Assembly: GCA_011525785.1 (NCBI GenBank)
Contig: WYBT01000056.1
Span: 124,001-188,000, forward strand
Direction of reading: 5' to 3'
DNA from: Planctomycetaceae bacterium
Lineage (GTDB): Bacteria > Planctomycetota > UBA1135 > GCA-002686595
DNA length: 64,000 nucleotides
Under the pieces are notes generated by a model. It was not told where the DNA came from, ran no database searches, and was given only the letters and a program-made list of their open reading frames with translations. Below are positions 18,214 through 27,261 of this stretch, in pieces (within the stretch, counting starts at the first letter, position 1; every line of letters begins with the position of its first letter). Both the position numbers and the translations under genes were made by a program.

Positions 18214-19908
18214 GTGTTGAGCAGAACGACTCGAAGTGCATTCGGAGTGGCCTGCGCCGCGCTCGCGGCGAGCTACGTGTCGGCCCAATCGAACTGCCCG
18301 TCGCGCGAGCAGTTTGTCTGGTTTCCACAGGTTGCTGCGATCGGGAACGGGGGCATCGGATACTGCGTTGCGTCCAGTCTCGATGGCGCCGTCGTGGGAG
18401 TCGGCTGGCCGGGATTCGTCCAGCAGGGGCTCGAGATCGGGGCGGTACTCCTTGTGACCAACCCGGGCGGTTCAGCGAGCCAGCAGTGGACAATTCCAGC
18501 ACCAACTCCTGTCTTTCTCTCGTACTTCGGCACCGAGATCGCACTCAGCTCCACCGGTGACGTTCTCGCTGTCGGCGCGCCCGGCGGAAACCCGGTCCCC
18601 GGACGTTGCTACGTCTATCGGCGCGGAAGCAGCGGCTGGGCGCAAGAGGCGACACTTGATGGAGTCTCGCTCGACAGCTTCGGGCACAGCGTCGTGCTGT
18701 CGGGAGACGGGGAGACATTGGTTGTCGGCGCGCCTCTTCGGCAGCCAGCGATCTTCACCTTTGGTGCGGTGTGTACCTATCGGAAATTGTCGACTGGGTG
18801 GACGCTCGAGTCCACGATCGTTCCGGCGGACCTCCCGCAGAGTTCGTACATCGGCAACGTGCTCGCGCTCTCCCGTGACGGCCAAGTGCTGGCAATTCGC
18901 TCCTTTGCGTCGCCCAATGAGCCGATCGCCAGCGGCGCCGTGTACATCATGCGGCGCGTGGCGACGGGTTGGGTCCAAGAGGCTCGTCTGCAAGAGCCTG
19001 TGGACTACTCTGGATGCTGTTTCGGGATGGCGTTGGCTATGGACGCGACCGGCGACACGCTCGTGGCTGGCAACTGGTCGGACGGCCGTGCGGGGGCCGT
19101 CGCCGGTGCGGTGACGGTTTTCCGCCGAGGAACCGCGGGCTGGGCTTATGAGACGTCGTTTCCATCGATTGCGCCCAACGCCAACGGCAAGTTCGGGACT
19201 GCCGTCGAGCTGAACAGCGGTGGTGATCGAATGGTCGTCGGAATGCCAGGCGCGAAGTTGGCGGGAGTCACTGTTGGCGCGGTTGAGGAGTATGTCTGGA
19301 ACACGGCGGGATGGACGCATGCGGCCACTCACTACTCTCGTGTCCCGACAGCGGTGAGTGGGCTGGGCAATAGCGTCGATATGGACGCGGTAGGGCGTCG
19401 GTGGTTCGCTGGTGAGCATCGCGGCGACCTGTTCGGTCTCAACGCTGGCATGGTCCACGTCTTCGACGTGCCGTGCCTGGGGCCGAATGTCTACTGCACC
19501 GCGCAAACCAACTCACTGGGCTGCGTGCCCGCGATCGACGCACAGGGAACGCCGAGCGTGTCCTCCAGCAGCGGCTTCCGGATCAGCGCCCCGCAGATAC
19601 GCAATCGACAGAACGGCATGCTGCTCTACGGCACGGCGGGTCGCGCGGCGCTGCCGTGGCTCGGTGGGACACTGTGCGTCCAGCCGCCTCTTCGACGCAC
19701 GCCGCTGGTGAATTCCGGCGGCGCGGCCCCGCCGGTAAACGACTGTTCAGGCGTGCTCGCGCGCGACTTCAACGCCTGGACCTGGGCAGCAACGGATCCC
19801 GCGTTGTTCGTCGGTCAACACGTGCGCGCGCAGTTCTACAGCCGCGATCCAGGCGCCGCGGCGAGCGTCAACCTCACCGACGCCGTGGAGTTCTATCTCG
19901 AGCCATGA
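18214..19908 (+). CDS. Secreted FG-GAP/integrin-propeller-like protein with C-terminal four-Cys module
   Basis: 564 residues from GTG 18214, with a GAGG motif a few bases upstream and a signal peptide ending V-S-A-Q. Residues about 60-420 hold about seven repeats of the form S-x-D-G-x-x-L-x-V-G-A-P alternating with V-Y-x-R-x-x-x-G-W-x-x-E-A, the pattern of FG-GAP-like propellers. The final 139 residues (from base 19492) are the Y-C-T / G-C-V-P / L-C-V-Q-P-P / D-C-S-G module shared with six other proteins here. Exported, probably surface-associated or released. Copy 2 of the 64-bp repeat follows its stop codon. Its codons look less GC-rich than those of its neighbours. Confidence 0.8.
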   Translation: MLSRTTRSAFGVACAALAASYVSAQSNCPSREQFVWFPQVAAIGNGGIGYCVASSLDGAVVGVGWPGFVQQGLEIGAVLLVTNPGGSASQQWTIPAPTPVFLSYFGTEIALSSTGDVLAVGAPGGNPVPGRCYVYRRGSSGWAQEATLDGVSLDSFGHSVVLSGDGETLVVGAPLRQPAIFTFGAVCTYRKLSTGWTLESTIVPADLPQSSYIGNVLALSRDGQVLAIRSFASPNEPIASGAVYIMRRVATGWVQEARLQEPVDYSGCCFGMALAMDATGDTLVAGNWSDGRAGAVAGAVTVFRRGTAGWAYETSFPSIAPNANGKFGTAVELNSGGDRMVVGMPGAKLAGVTVGAVEEYVWNTAGWTHAATHYSRVPTAVSGLGNSVDMDAVGRRWFAGEHRGDLFGLNAGMVHVFDVPCLGPNVYCTAQTNSLGCVPAIDAQGTPSVSSSSGFRISAPQIRNRQNGMLLYGTAGRAALPWLGGTLCVQPPLRRTPLVNSGGAAPPVNDCSGVLARDFNAWTWAATDPALFVGQHVRAQFYSRDPGAAASVNLTDAVEFYLEP

Positions 19909-19936
19909 TTGCTGCCCTGCTGTGAGCAGCCTGAGT

Positions 19937-20000
19937 CTCCCCTCCACGACTCGGACCCGCGCGACCGCAAGTCCTTGCGCCAAGGCCGAATCGTGGAGAG
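19937..20000 (+). repeat. 64-bp structured intergenic repeat, copy 2
   Basis: Second copy of the element at 15935-15998, four mismatches in 64. The inner CGCAAG/CTTGCG hairpin is unchanged and the outer stem keeps CTCCACGA / TCGTGGAG. It lies between the stop codons of two convergent genes (19908 and 20026), which fits a terminator role. Confidence 0.7.
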
Positions 20001-20025
20001 GTGAGCAAGGCGGCGTGCGTGGAAG

Positions 20026-23000
20026 TCAGCGGCCGGGCGGGGCCGGCGGCGGTTGTCCGAGCACGAGCTCCAGCGTCTCGGAGCCTCCCTCGGGAACCAC
20101 GAGCGTGATGTCGGGCTGCCACTCGCCGTCGAAGTGCGGTCTCACTGTGTAGCGCCCGGGTCGAAGGCCGAGGATCGAGAAGCGAGCCTCGTTGCGCTCG
20201 AACTTCAGCTGGAGCTGCGCGAGGTGCACGTCGTCTTCCTCGCGGCTCACGAACAGCACGACCGGGCTCGCAGGACGTGGGCGACCAGCGGCGAGCCGCG
20301 CGGTTCCCGAGCACGGAACTCCGCGCTCGAGGCGAACCTCCACGCGCTGCGCGCCCTCGCGCGCGAGCTCCAGCGCGACGGTGTTCGAGCCGGACGGCGG
20401 ATGAGTCGCCGTGAGCCTGAACTTGCCAGTCTCAGTGACGATCATTCGCGCTCGACCATCGCGATCGGTCCGCGCATGGCACATCGGACGTCCGCCGACG
20501 ACGGCGAGCAGCAGCTCGGCGCCCGCGACCACCGCGCCGGCGTCGTCGCGCACCTCGACCTCGAGCTCGAGCGTGGAGTAGTCCAGTGCGAACGCGCGCG
20601 ACTCGCCGTGCGCCAGTTCGAACTGTTCAGATCCCAGTTGGCCGAACGCGCCGTCGCGCTTGATCACGGCCGAGAGGAAGTACTTGCCCGCGTTCACGGC
20701 CTCGAAGCGGAACGCTCCGGAGCTGTCGCTCAGCTGTGGCGCTTCGACCGCGACTCCAGCGGTCATCGAAGTCAGGTGGAGCTCGATGTTCTCCGCGGGC
20801 GCGCCATTCACGCGCACGAGCCCGTGCACCAGGCCCGCACCGAGTTGGCGCTGCGTGGACGCGTCCGCCACGGCGCCGACATCGAGTTCGAGTGTCTCGC
20901 CTTCGGCCAGCTCGAACTCTCCGCGCCCGATCGGTCGGGGCGCCTCACGCTCTCCGAGGAGCGCCAGCGCTTCAACGTGTGCGAGCGACTCGACGACGCT
21001 CCAGCTCCACAGGCCGGCGGGCAAGCGCTCGCGCCGCGCGCTGCCGTCGGGGCCGAAGACCGCGAGCATCGGGAAGCCGTTCTCGAGCTGCGGAGGCGCG
21101 CCGCGGTACTCGAGGACGAGCATGTGGCGTCGGCCGCCGAACTGCTGCGGGTCGGCTCGCGCGATGACGCCGCCGCCCGCGCCCAGCGCGAGCGCGACCT
21201 GCGTGCGCGCCGGATCGAGCTGCGCGGTGCGCGGCGAGTAGCGCGGATGCTGCGCGCGCACGATCAGGCGGGCGTTCCAGCGCGACAGCTCGAGCACCGC
21301 GCGTCCGCTCGCGTCCGTGCTCTGCGAGGCTACGTGTCCTTCGCGATCGGCCGTGCTCTCGACCGTCACGAGCGCGTCTGGGATGCCTGCGCCGCTCGCG
21401 GCATCCGTCACGCGCACCTCTAGCGACGTCGCAGGCTCGAGCACGATCTCGACGGGCCCACTGGCGGGCACGTTGCACGTCACAGTTCGCGCAGCGAAGC
21501 CCGGCGCGCGCACGCAGACGAGATGCTCGCCCTCGCTGCGCAGCCCCAAGCTCCACCGACCCTCGCCGAGCGACTTCGCCGCAGCGGGCTGACGAGCGCT
21601 TGCGAATGCGCCGATGTTCACGGTCTCGCGGCCGGGCGCGAACTCGAAGCGGGGTGCAGCGATCGGCGCGCCCGACGGATCGACGAGCATCACTTGCAAC
21701 TCGGCTTCCCTCGGCAGTCGCAGCTCGAGCTCTCCTTCGTCCGCGAGCAGCGGCGTCCACGACGACGAGGCGTCGCGTCGCGCGATCACCAGCGCCTGAC
21801 CGCGCGTCGAGACGCCTGTGAGTTGGAAGCGTCCGAGCGCGTCGGTGCTCTGCACGGGACCGAACACAGCGGGTGAGCGCGCCGTGTCGACGCGGCCGCC
21901 GCGCACCTGGGCGCCTGCGATCGGCTTGCCGCTCGCGTCGAGCACTCGTCCGGCGAGCGTGCGGCCCGCGTCGAGCGTGATCGCTCCCAAGTCGATCTCT
22001 TCGCCGTCCGCCAGCGTGCGCGTCGCCGCAAGGATCGTCGTCCGGCCCGGGCGATCGACGAGCACATCCACGCGCGGCGTCGATGCCCGGGCGAGGACGA
22101 ACTCACCGCGCTCGTCGGTGCGCGCCGCGGCAAGCGGCAGACGCTCCTCCAGCTCGCCCAGCCACGCCGGGACCTCGAACAGGTAGCGCACTTGAAGTCC
22201 GTCGCTTGCGAGCTCGTCCTCGTCGCTGGGACTTCCGCGCGAGCGCAACTCGCCGAACGCGGCGCCTGCGCCGAGCTCGTAGAGCCCGAACTGCACCAGG
22301 AAGTCGGTGAGTGCGCCGGCCCGCACGCGTGCGCCCGCGATGGGGGCACCGTGCTCGTCGACGACGCGTCCGCGCACGATGCCGGTCGGCGCGAGCACGA
22401 TGTCTCCGAGGTCTGCGCACTCGCCGGCCGCGAAGGCGAGGTCGAGCACGCGCACGCTCGGCCTCGCGCCGCCCAGGTCGATGCCCAGCGCGTGCATGGC
22501 GCTGAACGTACGGGCGCCGCTCAACACGAACACGCCGTCGGGGCCGCTCGTGGCCTGCGCCACGAACAGCCGGGGCGCGGTGGGCGCTGCGCCTGCTTCG
22601 AGGCTCGCGAACAGCGCTTGATCCTGCAGCTCGAGCAGCGCGACCGGCATTCCCGGCACGGGCGCGCCGCTGCGTTCCACCAACCGACCGCGCAGCGCGC
22701 CGACGAGTGCGTCGCTCTCGACTGTCGACGGAGCAGCACCGACTTCGCGGCGCTGCTCGTCGTTGGGCTCGACGGGCTTCGCCGCGGGCTCGAGAGACTC
22801 GACCGGCGCCGTCGGAGCGCTTGCGCTCGCACGTGCGGTTTCGCCGGACGCGCTGAACCCGGGCGCGCGCTCGCGACTCATCCAAGTCCACAGCAGCGCG
22901 CACAACGTCAACGCGACAGCGACGCCGACCAACTTCTTGCCCATGAGCACTCCGATCGTTTCGAGCGGCGGATTCGCATTCGCCGGCCAGTGTTCGCCTG

Positions 23001-23640
23001 AAGGCGGGACGGGCGAGCTTGCGGCGCGTTCAGCGGCGCTCAGGACGCTGGCGCGAACGGCGTCGAGTCCCTGCGCCGACAGCGCGCCGCCGGCCGCGCC
23101 GACCGCGAGGCTCGCGGGGAGGAGCTTGCGGAGGCGGTCGAGGCCGCGGTGGATCTGCATGCGCACCGCGCCGGGCGAGCCGCCGAGTTCATGCGCGATC
23201 TCGGCCGCGCCCTTGCCGTGCGAGAGGTAGGCCTCGAGCACGACGCGCTCGCGCGTGGAGAGCTCGCCGAAGGCTCGTTCGAGCGCTTGCCCGACTTCCG
23301 CGTCGAGTGCGTCCTCTTGCGGCGTCCGCGGCGCCGGCCGTTCGAGGCGCGCCGTGTCCAGCGGTCGTCGTGCGACGCGTCGCTGCTCGCGCGCGTGGTG
23401 CGCCAAGATCCCCAGCAGCCACGGAACGAGCCGCCGCTCGGCGTCATAGCGCTCAGCTCGCTCGATCGCGGTCAGGAACGTCTGCTGCAGCAGGTCATCC
23501 GCCTCCGCCGGCTCGCGCACGAGCGCCATCGCCACGCGCAGCAGCTCGGGCGCCGTCGCGTCGAACACCTCGCCGAGTGCGGCTACGTCGCCGCGCCGTC
23601 GAAAGCGATCGAAGAGCGTCTCGAGCCGCGTGTCCTGCAT
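20026..23640 (-). CDS. ECF sigma factor fused through a membrane helix to a large CRD-repeat ectodomain
   Basis: 1204 residues from the ATG at 23640, preceded by a GAGGA-type site (an in-frame start at 23667 is less likely). Residues about 10-80 are sigma region 2 (A-D-D-L-L-Q-Q near 48) and about 120-170 region 4 (L-S-T-R-E-R-V-V-L-E ... G-S-P-G-A-V-R). A hydrophobic helix at about 235-252 follows, then a Pro/Glu-rich linker and seven or eight carboxypeptidase-regulatory-like units to the C-terminus (for example V-V-D-E-H-G-A-P-I-A-G-A-R). The topology implies a sigma factor held at the membrane with a long external sensory arm. Regulated proteolysis is the obvious hypothesis but is not shown by the sequence. 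The gene is divergent from a beta-helix protein gene, which may be one of its targets. Confidence 0.8.
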   Translation of the reverse strand: MQDTRLETLFDRFRRRGDVAALGEVFDATAPELLRVAMALVREPAEADDLLQQTFLTAIERAERYDAERRLVPWLLGILAHHAREQRRVARRPLDTARLERPAPRTPQEDALDAEVGQALERAFGELSTRERVVLEAYLSHGKGAAEIAHELGGSPGAVRMQIHRGLDRLRKLLPASLAVGAAGGALSAQGLDAVRASVLSAAERAASSPVPPSGEHWPANANPPLETIGVLMGKKLVGVAVALTLCALLWTWMSRERAPGFSASGETARASASAPTAPVESLEPAAKPVEPNDEQRREVGAAPSTVESDALVGALRGRLVERSGAPVPGMPVALLELQDQALFASLEAGAAPTAPRLFVAQATSGPDGVFVLSGARTFSAMHALGIDLGGARPSVRVLDLAFAAGECADLGDIVLAPTGIVRGRVVDEHGAPIAGARVRAGALTDFLVQFGLYELGAGAAFGELRSRGSPSDEDELASDGLQVRYLFEVPAWLGELEERLPLAAARTDERGEFVLARASTPRVDVLVDRPGRTTILAATRTLADGEEIDLGAITLDAGRTLAGRVLDASGKPIAGAQVRGGRVDTARSPAVFGPVQSTDALGRFQLTGVSTRGQALVIARRDASSSWTPLLADEGELELRLPREAELQVMLVDPSGAPIAAPRFEFAPGRETVNIGAFASARQPAAAKSLGEGRWSLGLRSEGEHLVCVRAPGFAARTVTCNVPASGPVEIVLEPATSLEVRVTDAASGAGIPDALVTVESTADREGHVASQSTDASGRAVLELSRWNARLIVRAQHPRYSPRTAQLDPARTQVALALGAGGGVIARADPQQFGGRRHMLVLEYRGAPPQLENGFPMLAVFGPDGSARRERLPAGLWSWSVVESLAHVEALALLGEREAPRPIGRGEFELAEGETLELDVGAVADASTQRQLGAGLVHGLVRVNGAPAENIELHLTSMTAGVAVEAPQLSDSSGAFRFEAVNAGKYFLSAVIKRDGAFGQLGSEQFELAHGESRAFALDYSTLELEVEVRDDAGAVVAGAELLLAVVGGRPMCHARTDRDGRARMIVTETGKFRLTATHPPSGSNTVALELAREGAQRVEVRLERGVPCSGTARLAAGRPRPASPVVLFVSREEDDVHLAQLQLKFERNEARFSILGLRPGRYTVRPHFDGEWQPDITLVVPEGGSETLELVLGQPPPAPPGR

Positions 23641-23917
23641 TGCCCGTCCTCGGAGCGGGGGGCCCAAGTGTCACCGGGATTCCGGGGAATTCGCACGTCT
23701 CGAAGGTGTCTTCGTTCGGGCGCGCGGGTGTCAGGGGTTCTGGCGGGCGCCGCCGGGCCCGTCCACTCGAGCCGCGGCGAGTTCGCGGTCGGCGGAGCGA
23801 GCGCGCGAGCGTCGCCAGCTGCTCCAGCGCAGGTCGGGCCAGATCTCGAGCAATCGGTTGAACCGAATCGAGCCCGCGCGGCATGGAGCAGCCACAGTCA
23901 CTCTCGGAGACGCGAAC

Positions 23918-25123
23918 ATGTCGAAATGGACTTTGGCAGGTGCAGTGTTGGTCGCGATGGGCTCGTTGGCGCACGCGCAGACGACGTGGTTCGTCGACGC
24001 GCTCGCAACTCCGCCCTACGACGGCAGCGCCGCTCATCCCTTCGCCGCGATCCAACAAGCACTCGATCACCCGTCGGTGCAATCAGGCCATCGCGTGGTC
24101 GTCGCGCCGGGCGTCTACGGCGGCTTTCTGTGCAACAAGAGCCTCACCATCGAGAGTTCTGGCGGCCCGACCCTTACGGCCATCGAGGCGCTGAACACGG
24201 ACTGGACCGTCCGCTTCGCGGGCGGGTCGAACTACGCGACGCTCCGAGGCTTCACGCTGTGGGGCCCGGCCGGTGGGACGGCGATCAAGGGATTCGAGAC
24301 AACCGTGGAGCGCTGCATCCTGCTCGGCCTGGGTGCGTCGGAAACCAGCATCGACGACTGCGGCGGCGGAGTGCTCGGCCACTGCTGGGTCAGCGGCTTC
24401 GAGCGCGGGATCTCCAACGCAGGCCACTGCGGCCAAGTCGCATGGAACTCGATCCTGTGGGCCAACGGCGTCGACCTCGCCGGCACCGCCGAGGCCTACT
24501 ACTGCGCCTACGGAAGCGCGAGCCCGTTCGCCATGCCGTCATGGTCGATCGCGGGCGATCCCGGCGTGATCGACTTCAAGGGACACGACGTTCATCTCGC
24601 GCCGGGTTCGATGTGCATCGACGCGGGTGCTCCGAACTGGCCGTTGGACCCCGACGGATCGCGCCCGGACATCGGCCCGCTGACGTTCGATCCGAGCTAT
24701 CAGCCGCACGTCACTTACTGCACCGCCAAGGTGAACAGCCTGGGCTGCACGCCGACGATCGGGGCCATCGGCTCGCCGAGCGTCACGAGCGCGCGACCCT
24801 TCTGGGTGCGCTGCTCGGGGCAGATCAGCCAGAGCTCGGGAGTTGTGTTCTATGGCTTCGCGCCGGCGGCCGCGGTCTATCAGGGCGGCTACCTGTGCGT
24901 CGCGCCGCCGACTCGACGTTCGACGCTGCTCAACGCCGGAGGCAATGCACAGCTCGACTGCTCGGGCGTGTTCACGTTCGACTTCAACCAGCGCATTCAG
25001 TCGGAGCTCGACCCGCTGCTGACCCTGGGCCGCGACGTGTACCTGCAGTACTGGTCGCGCGACGGGGGCGCGAGTTTCGGCTCGAACCGCAGTGACGCGC
25101 TGCGCGTGCGCATCGGGCCTTAG
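23918..25123 (+). CDS. Secreted right-handed beta-helix protein with C-terminal four-Cys module
   Basis: 401 residues from the ATG at 23918, giving a signal peptide ending A-H-A-Q and a mature start T-T-W-F-V-D. Residues about 25-225 have the DUF1565/pectate-lyase-like opening (A-A-I-Q-Q-A-L ... V-V-V-A-P-G-V-Y) and the short strands of a parallel beta-helix. The section D-A-G-A-P-x-x-P-L-D-P-D-G-S-R-x-D-I-G, a common end of such helices, precedes the shared module (from base 24716). No polysaccharide-cleaving residues can be assigned. Very similar in plan and wording to the protein at 27262, so the two are recent paralogues on opposite strands. Confidence 0.8.
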   Translation: MSKWTLAGAVLVAMGSLAHAQTTWFVDALATPPYDGSAAHPFAAIQQALDHPSVQSGHRVVVAPGVYGGFLCNKSLTIESSGGPTLTAIEALNTDWTVRFAGGSNYATLRGFTLWGPAGGTAIKGFETTVERCILLGLGASETSIDDCGGGVLGHCWVSGFERGISNAGHCGQVAWNSILWANGVDLAGTAEAYYCAYGSASPFAMPSWSIAGDPGVIDFKGHDVHLAPGSMCIDAGAPNWPLDPDGSRPDIGPLTFDPSYQPHVTYCTAKVNSLGCTPTIGAIGSPSVTSARPFWVRCSGQISQSSGVVFYGFAPAAAVYQGGYLCVAPPTRRSTLLNAGGNAQLDCSGVFTFDFNQRIQSELDPLLTLGRDVYLQYWSRDGGASFGSNRSDALRVRIGP

Positions 25124-25318
25124 CGCGACGCTCTCGGGAGCTGGCTGTTTCGAACTCGGCTTCCGGCCCGGTTCATGGTTTGGTCGGGCCGCGCAGCCAA
25201 CTCGCGCCCCTCGCCAACGACAGTTGAACTATCCTGGGCTTCCGACCTGGCAGGTCCAGTCGGCGACGAATGCGTCGTCGCTGCTGTAGCTCACAGTTCG
25301 CTGCTCGAAACTCGCCCC

Positions 25319-27178
25319 ATGAATCACGGCTCTCGCTCGAAGTACACGCTCGCCCTTCTGGCCTTTCTCGCGCCGCAGGCGCTTGGACAAAACACCTGGT
25401 ACGTCGACGCGTTCGCGCCGCCGCCTGGACTGGGCACGCAGGCCCAGCCCTACGCGAGCCTTCAGTACGCGATCTCGCAGCCGAGCACGGTGAGTGGCGA
25501 CCTGATCCTGGCCGGTCCGGGCGTTTACGCGGAGAGCGTGCGCTTCTTCGGGAAGTCGGTGGAGGTGCGCGGCAGCGGAGTGTTGGCGTCGATCATCGAT
25601 GCGACGGGGCTGGCGCAGAGCGCGGTGCAGTTCGTCGACGGCGAGTCGGCCGGCGCAACGCTGAACGGCTTCGGGATCTTCGGCGGTTTCCCCGGCGACT
25701 TCACCGAGGGCGGCGGCGTGCTGTGCTCGGGCAGCGTCGGATTGGTGCGCAACTGTGCGATCGTGGCTTGCGGAGACCTCACGGGATCGCAGTTCAAGGG
25801 CGGCGGTGCAGCCGTGGTCGCGAACGGAACGCTGCAGCTCGTGCGCACGAGCATCGATTCGTGCACGGCTGACGCCGATGGGGGAGCGCTGTTCGCCGAG
25901 GATTCGACGCTGCGGCTCGACCAGTGCACCGTGCGCGACTCCCGGACGGCGCTAGGCCGCGGCGGAGCGCTGGCCGTGTTCAACGCCGTGCTCGACATCT
26001 CGAACAGCTCGTTCCAGTCCAACCATTCGCTCGCGAACGACGGCGGCTGCTTGTTCGCGAACGCTTCGACGGTGCGCATCGTCGACAGCGACTTGCGCGA
26101 CAACTTCGCCTTCGACGATCACCGCGGCGGAGCGCTCGCTCTGGTGGGCGGGACGGCGGTGATCGAGCGCTGTCAGTTCCAGGTGAACGCCTCGGCGCGC
26201 GGCGGCGCGCTCCACCTCGACGGTGGCGCGAGCGCGATCGTCGAGCGCAGCCACTTCCTCGACAACTACGCGCAAAGCCTGGCGGCGCTGGACGGCGCCG
26301 GCGGAGCGATTTGGTGCGCGAGCGATTCGAGCGCGACGGTTCGAGCGAGTTCGTTCGTGCGCAACAAGGCGGTGTCCGGGCCGGCGGGCGGCGCGCGCGG
26401 CGGCGCGATGCGCGGCGGCAGCGCGAGCTACTGCACCTTCTACGCCAACGAGTGCAACGCGAGCACCGGCGCCGGCGCTGCAGCGGCCGATGCGACGCTC
26501 ACCGGTTCGATCGCCTGGGGCAACCTCCCGGCGGCGAGCACGCTGTCGAACTGCACGGCGAGCTGGAGCGACATCGAAGGCGGCGCTGCGGGCGTGGGCA
26601 ACATCGCTGTCGACCCGCTCGTTCAGTTGGGGCTGTTCCTGACGCCGTACCTCACTGCGGGCTCGCCTTGCATCGACGCAGGAAACCCCGCGTCGCCGCC
26701 CGACCTCGATGGCACGCGCGCGGACCTCGGCGCGCTGCCGTACTCCGGCACTCCGGCGCAGCGGCCGGTCACGTACTGCCTCTCCAACCTGACCGGCGCG
26801 GCCTGCGCGCCCTACGTGATCGCTGGCGCAGCGCACGCTCACCTCTCCAGCGGTCTGTTCGAGCTGCACGCGCTCAACGTGCCCGAAGGTCGGAGCGGAC
26901 ACATGTTCTGGGGCCTGCAGCCCACCGCGACGCCGTTCCAGGGCGGGTTGCTGTGTGTGGCGCCGCCGTTCGTGCGCACGCCGCTCCAGACCAGCAGCAC
27001 CGTGGGCGGTCTGAGCGGCTGCGCAGGCAGTTTCGCCTTCCGCTGGACGAGCGCGTACACGAGCGCGTACGCGGTTCCGCCGTTCGTGAACGTGTACGCA
27101 CAGTTCTGGTTCCGCGATCCGGGCACGGCGTCGGGGACGGCGCTGTCGAGCGCGGTGCGCTTCGTGTTCCTGCAGTAG
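25319..27178 (+). CDS. Secreted beta-helix (polymorphic-outer-membrane-protein-like) protein with C-terminal module
   Basis: 619 residues from the ATG at 25319; signal peptide ending A-L-G-Q, then N-T-W-Y-V-D. Residues about 25-480 contain many short repeats with D-G-G-A-L, R-G-G-A-L-x-L and S-x-F-x-x-N motifs, typical of right-handed parallel beta-helix and Chlamydia-type Pmp repeats. The C-terminal 134 residues (from base 26774) are a divergent version of the shared module: Y-C-L, A-C-A-P, L-C-V-A-P-P and G-C-A-G are kept, with the final F-W-F-R-D-P-G. Likely exported and surface-associated. It follows 23918-25123 after 195 bases, perhaps with its own promoter. Confidence 0.8.
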   Translation: MNHGSRSKYTLALLAFLAPQALGQNTWYVDAFAPPPGLGTQAQPYASLQYAISQPSTVSGDLILAGPGVYAESVRFFGKSVEVRGSGVLASIIDATGLAQSAVQFVDGESAGATLNGFGIFGGFPGDFTEGGGVLCSGSVGLVRNCAIVACGDLTGSQFKGGGAAVVANGTLQLVRTSIDSCTADADGGALFAEDSTLRLDQCTVRDSRTALGRGGALAVFNAVLDISNSSFQSNHSLANDGGCLFANASTVRIVDSDLRDNFAFDDHRGGALALVGGTAVIERCQFQVNASARGGALHLDGGASAIVERSHFLDNYAQSLAALDGAGGAIWCASDSSATVRASSFVRNKAVSGPAGGARGGAMRGGSASYCTFYANECNASTGAGAAAADATLTGSIAWGNLPAASTLSNCTASWSDIEGGAAGVGNIAVDPLVQLGLFLTPYLTAGSPCIDAGNPASPPDLDGTRADLGALPYSGTPAQRPVTYCLSNLTGAACAPYVIAGAAHAHLSSGLFELHALNVPEGRSGHMFWGLQPTATPFQGGLLCVAPPFVRTPLQTSSTVGGLSGCAGSFAFRWTSAYTSAYAVPPFVNVYAQFWFRDPGTASGTALSSAVRFVFLQ

Positions 27179-27182
27179 TCGC

Positions 27183-27211
27183 GCGCGAGCGTCTTGCGAA
27201 GACGCTCGCGC
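27183..27211. terminator. Bidirectional hairpin between convergent beta-helix genes
   Basis: Perfect 13-bp stem (GCGCGAGCGTCTT / AAGACGCTCGCGC) with a 3-base loop, four bases after the stop at 27178 and 51 bases beyond the stop of the convergent gene at 27262. The symmetry allows it to serve both transcripts. Confidence 0.6.
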
Positions 27212-27261
27212 TCCACGATCAAATCAGCGCGCCATCGCTTCCGCGCGCGATCGATCCGCCG

